This document shows positions 55,387 through 64,000 of a stretch of DNA of 64,000 nucleotides, piece by piece. A program made the position numbers and the translations under genes. A model generated the notes under the pieces. It ran no database searches, had not been told where the DNA came from, and worked only from the letters and a program-made list of their open reading frames with translations. Origin of the DNA: Glandiceps talaboti. Its lineage: Eukaryota; Hemichordata; Enteropneusta; Spengelidae. Location: positions 26,171,342-26,235,341 of the forward strand of contig NC_135549.1 of NCBI RefSeq assembly GCF_964340395.1. Direction: 5' to 3'. The stretch's first letter is position 1, and each line of letters starts with the position of its first letter.

Positions 55387-56897
55387 TATGAGATATGGGG
55401 CAAGATCATAGAGTTATACAGCAGAAGAAGAGTAGATTTAGGTACGTAATAGCGAATTTTGGAAATTATGCCAATAATTGGAGAAATTGCTTTCCTAACT
55501 TTTTCAATGTGTGATGTCCAAAGCATATTTTGATCTAAACACACGCCAAGATAATTGGTTGACGTTACTTGTGAAATTTGTGAGCGATTGATGCCCAAAC
55601 TTCCCTCCGTTTTCACCAATCTTTGCGAAGTCTTAATAATCATGAAATTAGTTTTTTCTACATTGATAGTGAGCCTATTGGCGTCGCACCAGTCACAGAC
55701 TTTCCTGAAGACGAAATGGAGTTGATCAAGCTGAATTATATTTGAGGGATTCTTGATAAATTGAAACAAGTTTGTGTCGTCGGCAAATAATCGAAATTCA
55801 AATGCATCAGTAGCGTTCACAATATCATTAATGTAAATCAGAAAGAGAAGGGGGCCTAAAATTGAGCCTTGTGGTACGCCACATTGTATTTCGCTATATG
55901 GCGAGGTAACATTATTTATACAGACACACTGCTTACGCTGGGAGAGATAACTTTTAAACCAAAGTAAAGGCAAGCCTCTGACACCATAATGACTCAGTTT
56001 CTGTAGAAGAATACTATGGTCTATTGTGTCAAAGGCTTTCCGCAAATCAATGAATATACCACATGTCAGATATCCATTGTCCAGCTTATTAGCAATACCA
56101 GTGATCAGGTCAACCAGGGCAAGCTTAGTACTATGTTTTTTCCTGAAACCAAACTGAGTTTTGATGAGGATGTTGTATTTTTCAAGATATGTAACAAGTT
56201 GATGATTGACAATAGATTCAAACACTTTACATGTGTTTCCAAGGTTGTTTGTAGTTAATTTATCGGGAGTACATTTGGTATGTGTTTTGTTCAACATCTC
56301 TTTAATAATAAGCCAAGTTTTGTTGGTGTTGCCAGAGGCATTTGAAATTGTATTGGTGTAGTAGTTTTTCTTAGCCAACCTAAGGAGCTTCGTCAATGTA
56401 TTCCTGTACCTAGTATACTTATTTTTAATTTGGTTATTCCTTGGGTGATTTTTCATTTTCGAGAAAAGTTTATGTTTTGTATGTATGGATGTAAATAAGC
56501 CCTTTGTGATCCAGGGTCTTTTAATTGACTTTTGTGTTCTTGTAAATGTTTTTATTCGAAGATGTCTTCTGATAACAGTATGAAATAAATCATTAAAAAT
56601 ATTGTATGCTTCAGACGGATCTTCGCACATGTGGACTGGTTGCCAGGATACATTGCTTAGGTCAGCTAAAAAGGCCTCTTTGTTGTAATTCCTGAAATCG
56701 TAGGTGTGTGTTTTGGTACTGTTTTCAAAAACGTGATGCAGACTTTTAATAATGCCGAAAATTGGATAGTGGTCTGAAATGTCTGTTTCAATTGTACCGG
56801 ACTCAATAAAGTGGTCAGTAATATTTGTCACCAGGTGGTCTATTACCGTGTGTGAGGTGTTAGTAACTCTGGTAGGGGTGTTAATTAATTGTGTCAT
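55338..56897 (-). pseudogene. LINE ORF2, endonuclease end plus reverse transcriptase (internal deletion)
   Basis: The first part is the end of the endonuclease (TRVTNTSHTVIDHLV, SDHYPIFG). The reverse transcriptase follows with GFRKKHST, FIDLRKAFDTIDH, GVPQGSILGPLLF and the catalytic FADDT (55787-55773). Between the linker (DKLTTNN) and LGNTCKVFESIVN, near 56240, the first fingers/palm part (the region usually ending in NYRPISLL) is absent, a loss I estimate at 150-200 residues. The RT would therefore be inactive. The motif set fits the CR1/L2 group; exact clade not determined. Confidence 0.88.
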
Positions 56898-57486
56898 ATT
56901 GTATGTATTCAGGAGAGTATTGTAATGAGTAACGGGTCACCGGGCTATCTAAAGATGTGTCAATATTCATATCGCCAAGGAGAATACAATCACGCCCGTT
57001 CACTGACACCTGATCAAGGCATGCTTCTAAACTGTCAATGAATTCATTAAAAGGTGTGTTGGGTCTTCTGTAGATAACGCCTATAACAATCTTTTTGTTG
57101 TTGATCATAGTTTCCCCAAAGATGGATTCGCAGTGATTAATTTTACATGTGTTAATGCGAGAGAAGGACAACGAGTTGTGAAAATACAGAGCGACTCCAC
57201 CACATTGTGAGGCTTCACGATTACAAGTAACGAAAGTATAGGAAGGCAAATCATAAAGACAGCAATTTGAATTGGGATGTAACCATGTTTCCGTTAGAGC
57301 TATAAAAAGAAAATTTTGATCTAACATGCTTAGAAAGTTAACAAAGCTATCAAAGTTTTTTGTAAGGGATCTGACATTGCAATGTAGGAAAGAACATGAA
57401 CTGTGTAAAAGATTTCTATCAGAATTGAACTGGTTGACGGTGCAAGACTTACAGCTGTATTTGACTATGACTTCTTCGTTCATCAT
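56881..57486 (-). pseudogene. LINE ORF2, N-terminal endonuclease fragment
   Basis: 201 residues of an exonuclease-endonuclease-phosphatase fold domain: HCNVRSL, ALTETWL, GGVALYFHN, YRRPN and LLGDMNID are its usual motifs in order. A 1-bp shift near 56930 moves the frame into the next piece (NTLLNTYNMTQLINTP). The ATG at 57484-57486 is 130 bp after the ORF1 stop, a usual LINE arrangement. Confidence 0.88.
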
Positions 57487-57615
57487 GAAATGGCTGACAT
57501 ACTTAGAGAATAAGTAATCGAAAAATAGTTACCCAATACTTTGAATATCTTCAATGAGACAAGTCTGATGATATTGTATTCAATAAAGAAATACATGTAA
57601 TACTAGTATATTTAG

Positions 57616-58689
57616 TTAGACGATACGATCGAGATCTCTTACAGTTGCTACGATGATTGCTGGGTCGCCGACATTTTTCCGCACGTAGATTTTGCCACTG
57701 TGCGTCCAAATGAATTTCCAGTGTTTTTCGTTGCGTAGCTGATTTACCTGGAAGAAGAGTTGCTTATTAGTTGGTGTTAAGTTCTCGTTGATGTAAATAC
57801 GATTGTTGCTTGTGACGCCAATGTTACGGGTAGTCTTGCCTTTAAGGTTTTTTCTTGATGAATACAGTTTATTTCGGAGGGAACGACGAACGAACTTGAC
57901 GATGATTGTGGCTGGTTTACGCTGGCCATTACTTTGCCGGCTAGGTCTTTGAGGAAGACGATGTGATATATCAATATCATCAGGCGAAACATTGACACCG
58001 GCGATCTCAGCTACTTTAACCACGATATTATCTGTGTCTTCATTTCCATCCTCAGGTATACCTGATATTTCTAAGGTGTTTCTTCTGGTGTATTGATGTA
58101 GTTCGTTGACTTCCTTTGTTGTGTTAGCTAGTTTATCTTTCAAATCTTTGTTTTCATTTCGTAGACTTTGCAGTTGCTTTGCGAAGTCATCAAAAGAGTT
58201 ACTCACATAGGTAATGGACTTCTGGAGTTCACGTATGTTGTTTTCCATTACAGTAAGCTTGTAGACTTTAGCGGTGAGGGTAAGCAATGTCGCCTGTATA
58301 GTGTCAAGTTGTGATTTCTCAGGCACGTGATTGTCATTGTCAGTAGTAGCATCGGCCATCTTGACTGCACTTGAACTTGCTGTTGGAAAGCGATGAAGTT
58401 TACATGACTTGCAGAGATGCAGGTCGCCCTGGGACAGCTTAGCTCTCGAGTTACCACAATCCTGACACTTCATAATTGTTTTCAAATGGTTGCAATTGTA
58501 GAAAGCGTTTGTTGATAATGGAAAATTTGAGGTTTTTGCTGGAGCGACCTTGTGCACGCTACCCCATTGTATGCATTTCATGAGCTGCTGAAGCCATTTC
58601 CTGGCCAAGGCAGTAACTTCAACAACAAAGTAAATAAAGTGTCTCCTGTGAACTGCTCTAAGCATACAAACTGTACAACGAGATTTCAC
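57616..58689 (-). CDS. LINE ORF1 protein (zinc finger, coiled coil, RRM-like)
   Basis: The frame is intact over 357 codons, but the family start is probably the Met of MKCQDCG (near 58473), since the upstream 72 residues look unrelated. A CxxC...CxxC zinc-binding motif comes first, then a heptad-like helical region (MENNIRELQKSITYVSN to LHQYTRRNTLEISGIPE), then an RRM-like/C-terminal RNA-binding region (DISHRLPQ, TIIVKFVRRSLRNKLY, IYINENLTPTNKQLF). Such proteins bind LINE RNA and form the retrotransposition particle. ORF1 looks undamaged although ORF2 is dead. Confidence 0.85.
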   Translation of the reverse strand: MKSRCTVCMLRAVHRRHFIYFVVEVTALARKWLQQLMKCIQWGSVHKVAPAKTSNFPLSTNAFYNCNHLKTIMKCQDCGNSRAKLSQGDLHLCKSCKLHRFPTASSSAVKMADATTDNDNHVPEKSQLDTIQATLLTLTAKVYKLTVMENNIRELQKSITYVSNSFDDFAKQLQSLRNENKDLKDKLANTTKEVNELHQYTRRNTLEISGIPEDGNEDTDNIVVKVAEIAGVNVSPDDIDISHRLPQRPSRQSNGQRKPATIIVKFVRRSLRNKLYSSRKNLKGKTTRNIGVTSNNRIYINENLTPTNKQLFFQVNQLRNEKHWKFIWTHSGKIYVRKNVGDPAIIVATVRDLDRIV

Positions 58690-58969
58690 TAAAGGAACCT
58701 TTGATTAATTTCAACCATGTAGCTGATAAAGGTCGAAATCCCAGTAAATGCAGTACTGAATGTATAACACATTTCAGTAAAACCAGTGACAATGTTAGAG
58801 TCTGTTATGTTCCGTAGTACTATAATAATCGTTGCTGGTGTCATTTAGAGCTGTCAGTAATCAGAACATTTTTTTTATCAGCTATGGACAATTAGAACTG
58901 GCTTTGAAGGTGCTGAAAAGGAGACTTTTTGGCACCATCAAAATAATACATAGATACATGTATTATGTC

Positions 58970-58976
58970 TGTCTTA

Positions 58977-59009
<33 letters not shown>

Positions 59010-59036
59010 ATGTATGTATGTATGTATGTATGTATT
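58970..59036. repeat. (TGTC)n(TATG)n compound microsatellite
   Basis: TGTC tetranucleotides run into TGTA/TATG tetranucleotides about 280 bp upstream of the LINE ORF1 frame. Confidence 0.93.
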
Positions 59037-61292
59037 AGTATGGTTGCATGTCTTGTATCACCACACTACGAAATAGAAGCATTTCCATAAACATCATGCT
59101 CTGGAAATTCATTTCACAGTCACAATTGTCAATGTCCCATAGTAGGGTTGTGTTGCCTCCTACCTTGTACTTTAGTGTAAAATAAGTATTCTCTCTTGTA
59201 TAGGACTCTATCAATAAATGAACAGCACAAGTTTTGTTGTTGTGATTTACAATTTTATTGATACAAGAAAACTGTCGGAATGAATCTTACATACATGTAG
59301 AGAATGACTGAATGTTCATATAGACAACTTACTCTATGATGTACAGTTTGTATTGTCTGCTTTCCACAGCAAGGTTACTATGCTAAATCAAACTAAACTA
59401 CACAGTACAAGGCTTTACATTATATACACCTATCAATTTTAATCATTTGACCCCTGCATGTCTTCTCTCTCAGTGCAATAGCAGCATGATCATAGCAAGT
59501 ATATTACTGACTAGTCTAGAGGCTATCCATGACTTCAAATCTCTTCTCATGTCTAGCTCAATAAGGTCTTGAGATGAAATTCCAAATGAAGCCATCCACA
59601 CAGTCATTCTTATCATGTCTTTGATAATCACAGAATTCTGCCCCATAATAATTTAGTGTCTATTGGGGGCTGTTACATAATGTTCAAATATGGTACATGC
59701 CTATCAGAACACAACTTATACACTGATGACATCATTCTAACAGTTGGGAATTTACTCATTTGCATAAACAACTTTTGGTTCATGATTTCTGATTGAGCTA
59801 GACATGGGTGAAGAGAGATCTTGAGATTTGAAGCCACGGATAATATGTAGACTAATTTCTGACAGAATGTTGTGTATTTGCTTTGCCCTTTTTTAACCAG
59901 AAAACTTGGATTTCAAAAAAAATTTAATTTGATCATAATATGCGTACCAAGAACCCCTCTATGTAAATGAGTACTGTACATCAAATTCAGCCAATCATGG
60001 GGTCTGCTTGGTCACAGACTACCACCACTTCAATTGCCCTAAGACATGCATCTATATAGCTTGTTCAACTGACAAACAATAGCATATACCAGTATATATT
60101 TTGTGAACATCTACAATAACTAGCTCAGTACCTTCACTGGTACATGACTGATGTTAACTCAATCCGCTCAAAACACGCTTAGGCAGATGACAAACAGTTC
60201 CATATTCAAACCAAAAATTACAAAAACTATTTCACATAGCAATGGCTCAACCCACCTAGATACCTCCATGTTGTGCTACAACAAATATTACTTCCATCAG
60301 AAAGTGTGTTTTCAGTAGTGAGTGGCTAATCCTGTCTGATTCATTAATATTCTCACGTTTATTGTCGACATCATCTCTCACAGCCGGTAGATTTAAAAAT
60401 CCATTAAGACTCACACACCCATTTTCTGGCGTGTTAAGTTAAAATATTCAGTTTGTTTTCCTAAGCATGTGTGGAGAGGACATCGATCAATCAGTGAAGA
60501 TATTACACTTAATTATGACGAGCAAGATGAAATTAGTAGGTGTTTTGGAATTCCCCAGAAACCAGACCTGTGGAAAACGTACAATACAGTACTAATAGTA
60601 CCCAATTTTAGATTTTTTTTTTATAGATTTTTAAAAAGTCCCTTATTTTTTTTTTTTTAATAATATTCCAGCACTTGAGACATAAAAGTGCACCTTGCAT
60701 CTTTCTTCTTTACATTGGTACACATACTTTACAGCTCAGGAAAAGAAACACAATTTTTTTGTTTGCTTCCCCCCCCCCCCTACAAGTCAGAATGTTATGC
60801 CAACTAGTAAAACTAGCTAGTGACAAATCTAACACTATACAACTATCGCCAGTCATCTTGATCCTTAAAGAATGTCTGAAGTCCTTCACCACACCAACCC
60901 CACGTCACTATAATGGTACAATCTATTGCAGAGAACACAATAGGAACATACCAAAATATACAGGCAGTGGGGGTGACAGGGTTAATTGGAAGGATCAAAC
61001 TGCAGTACTTGGTTACAAAGCATGACATGAAATTTCAAATTTTACATTTTTGTACTGGAGTTTTTACTTAAAACTAATATACACAGGATATGAATTTCCT
61101 TGTACAATGACTTTGATACAGGTTTTGTAAGCAATTTACAGCATTTCGAGATTAAACAACATCAAATTATTTTGTTCTTGTTACAAAATTCTGAAATATA
61201 AGTCAGGCAAAGTAAATGCATACACAACTTGAACATGGTAAAATTTACAGAAAGCTACAAACAGACAAGCATTGTGGATGCTTACAGCTTAC

Positions 61293-61326
<34 letters not shown>

Positions 61327-64000
61327 ATGTCAAGATTTTTGAATCAGCAAGCAAATATTTTGGCTCCATTGTAGAATGTTACAGCTTTTAATTTAAAAAA
61401 ACCAAAACATTTTCATAAATTTGTTTAATCAGCACGTGAAAGAGACCAACCTGTACATGATACGACTTATTATGTAGCAATGTAATTTACACACACGGTT
61501 ATCTCCTAGAGTATAGAATTTAAAAGTTTTGTCATTATCACTGGTACTAGTAACGCATGGCAGCATCAACATCAATTTCACAAAGATGTAGGTTAAAACA
61601 TTGTGCTTATACAAACATGAGGTTGGTAAACTTTAAAACTCTCTCAATTGAATGATTTATGTTGATCAGATGACAAAATGAGGGGTTTACTATGATGTAA
61701 TTCTTTACTGTGTAATTCTTTTTCTAATAAGGTTAAACTGATTATGGGCAACTACGCTTCAGTATGTAGATGTTCTTAAAATTTTGAATTTCATTTGTAG
61801 CCAATTCAGTAGTGATTACAAACTTTTCAGTTTCCAACACAGTTTAGAAAGCTGTATCTAAAAAGCTTTCGTCCTTTCACTATAAGGACTTCCCCATTCA
61901 GTAGTGGTTGATGAAAACCGATGGTAATGTCATTCATTAACTATTCAGAGAAATGCTATATAATGTAATTTCTATATAGATAGCCACCGGAAGGGCATAG
62001 TAGAATGATGAACATTTTTGTAAACTCCCCCCTCCCCTCCCCTCCCCCGATTCACATTTTCATTACATTACTTGTACACTGCATGACATCATTCCTATGA
62101 GAATAAGCTAATTCATAAATCAGTTATCATAATGCATTCCAAGTTTTCAAACAGAACTAAATTTCAATGAATACACTTCATTCATGTTTTTCATATTTAT
62201 AAGACTACTAATTTTCCTCCTCCTATTGTTTCTCTTTTCCTATTTTTTTTTGCAAACAAACAACTCCTCTACTACTCAAACTTTATTTATGAATTAAGCA
62301 AATTACTTTTTTTTTTCGTCCAATTTTGAACAAAGACAAGTCTCTGCTTGCCAGATATTATTCAGTGTAACCTGGACTGCAACACACTACCTTCAGTCTG
62401 TTGTGATGCAAATGACTTTCCTTTTTTTTAATGTAAATACAACATCCTGAAATGTACACAGCACTTGCTTTTACTGCTGTCACTCCCCAAAGTAATTTTT
62501 TTTTGATACTTTGTATTATATAATTATCTTACTTGCTATTTTATTTTTGACCCGTTTCTAGTATGAAAAGTTAAATGTATAACTTGACATTTTTGTTGCA
62601 AAGTAAGATTTTGAAGAAAGAAAAAAAAATTGCTCCTCATTATTGACGTGAAGATGAAATTTTCTTAGGAACAGACACTTTAAAGGTAATACGTATTATT
62701 GAATCTGACCTGACATGAGATTTTGAATAATGTATTCAAATTTGGTACATTGTTGGCACAAGAATTCACTAAATTAACAATAGTGTTATCAATTGGGGCA
62801 TAACATTATGTATCACAACACTGTAGATGAATCCCCTTATTTGAGGGATTGAGATGTAGGAACTTTGGTAGCTCGTTACAATGTAATATTTCCCTGATGG
62901 ATTTTGTAATCAATTTGGTTCATTCTAAAGGTTAACTGCTCATTTTGCATGATTTGGGTCTACATTTCCTAAATGTTACAAAACACCTTACTTTAAACAA
63001 TATCAGTCTAAAATTAATTGAAAGAAGAAAACAAAAACCCAGAAAATAAAACTACAGTACTTCTATTTTGGTACTACAGAAGTATTGCTTTAATTGATTC
63101 ATGCATAGTAAGTGCTCAGTCCTCCTTACCACTTTGTGAAGTCGCAACAAGCCAGCACTACTACCCACAAATCCTAGAGTCTACACAACAATCTAATGGT
63201 ATGAAGACTGGACTTTACGCTACCCGACAGATACATAGATGATAAAGGCCCATGATTCAATCCCAAGTTCTTTCATTAGCACAATTTTATCAATGAGGAC
63301 TACACAGGATCATTCTGTTGTCCTGGACCAACTTTTTCTATAACTAAACCAGACAACTGATTTTCACCACTAAATCTTTATCTAAAGTGGGCCTGTAAGA
63401 AGACTATCTCAACAAAGTGGGTTTCACACAGGCGTGTATACAGACATGAATTAGTCACAGTACTGCAATGATCTTTAAAAGACTTACATTTCACATCACA
63501 TCTACAGATTTACATATCATTGGTGTCTTTATTTCATCAGAAACTTATTTAGCAAACAATGTCTTCCGTTTCTTTCTTTTGGATAAAACAATATTTAGAA
63601 AAGGTTGGTAACAACCCATAGGGTGGTAACTATCACTTCTGTTGATAAAGGGTAAGGTCAGCTCCTGTATTACGATGTAGTGTCAGAGATACGTACATAT
63701 TTCTGCTGTACTGTATTTTTTTTGGTGAAAACATTTGCTTGTTAACACACATACCCTGAAGTACCTTCAAACTCAACTAATGCATATTCAGAAGAACCCC
63801 CAGTTAAGAAATTTTGTCACCATTAATATACATGTTCTAGTAATCAGTGTTTGTTACATTTTTAATCAAAGTAAGTGTCTTGACGACAGTCATGATTCTA
63901 CAAAATAAAACACAGTTTCTGTACACTTGGGTTTTTTGCCAGAATTCTAGCATTCCAAACTGGAAACAAAATATTGTATCATGTTTGAAGATACAACATG
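59037..64000. other. Non-coding stretch; possible long 3' UTR or intergenic DNA
   Basis: No ORF over 116 codons and no recognised family. A minus-strand AATAAA lies at 59259-59254 and a plus-strand one at 59213-59218. Repeats are few: a foldback (59503-59866), a poly-C run at about 60770-60780, a poly-T run (61296-61325) and a C-rich patch near 62027-62048. The long, mostly unique, AT-rich DNA ending at a minus-strand poly(A) signal would suit the 3' UTR of a gene beyond the right edge, but nothing proves it. Confidence 0.35.
59503..59866. repeat. Small foldback (about 365 bp)
   Basis: The left arm (59503-59565: 'actagtctaga', 'tatccatgacttcaaatctc', 'catgtctagctcaat') is an inverted match of the right arm (59790-59866: 'attgagctagacatg', 'gagatttgaagccacggata', 'gtagactaat'). 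The spacer is about 225 bp. MITE-like; no target duplication established. Confidence 0.7.

Overview
The window is metazoan genomic DNA. Large coding exons are separated by GT-AG introns, the intergenic DNA is AT-rich and full of microsatellites, and there are LINE, LTR and foldback transposons. The content suggests a marine invertebrate, but I cannot name the phylum from sequence alone. No bacterial genes, tRNA or rRNA genes, or CRISPR arrays were seen.

Two real host genes are present, a head-to-head pair of sacsin-like paralogues. Gene A lies on the minus strand (76-13917) and gene B on the plus strand (25243-37538, interrupted). Both have an 89-nt exon, a 259-nt exon and then a giant terminal exon, and both lack a recognisable first coding exon, which should lie in the 11.3-kb gap between them. 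Gene A has the full architecture: three HSP90/GHKL-type ATPase (sacsin-repeat) units, a J domain with intact HPD, and a C-terminal HEPN domain. It carries one apparent 1-bp frameshift near 12150. Gene B has only two ATPase units, because the middle of unit 1 is fused to the middle of unit 2. Its J domain has lost HPD (it reads HQC), and a small LTR retrotransposon (34036-36246) splits its coding sequence ahead of the J and HEPN domains.

The inter-paralogue gap (13.9-25.2 kb) holds two members of a repeat family with terminal inverted repeats (14601-16148, carrying a 146-bp tandem array, and 20812-22145, carrying a foldback). It also holds two direct duplications and several microsatellites.

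From 37.8 to 44 kb I see no gene. From about 45.05 to 53.87 kb lies a nested structure. The outer layer is a large inverted repeat whose arms are arrays of about 21-bp modules (about 105-bp higher-order units). Its palindromic centre is a TTAA. At that TTAA sit two different TTAA-flanked elements side by side, sharing one TTAA: a foldback with GGGCTTTCG ends (46003-47635), itself carrying a 331-bp palindromic element with an 8-bp target duplication (47169-47499), and a 4.7-kb element with CCCTTT ends (47640-52297) that contains a 380-bp satellite.

A defective CR1/L2-like LINE lies on the minus strand at about 54.9-58.7 kb (ORF1, endonuclease, and a reverse transcriptase with a deletion and two frameshifts). 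The last 5 kb (59-64 kb) has no coding signal and may be a long 3' UTR or plain intergenic DNA.
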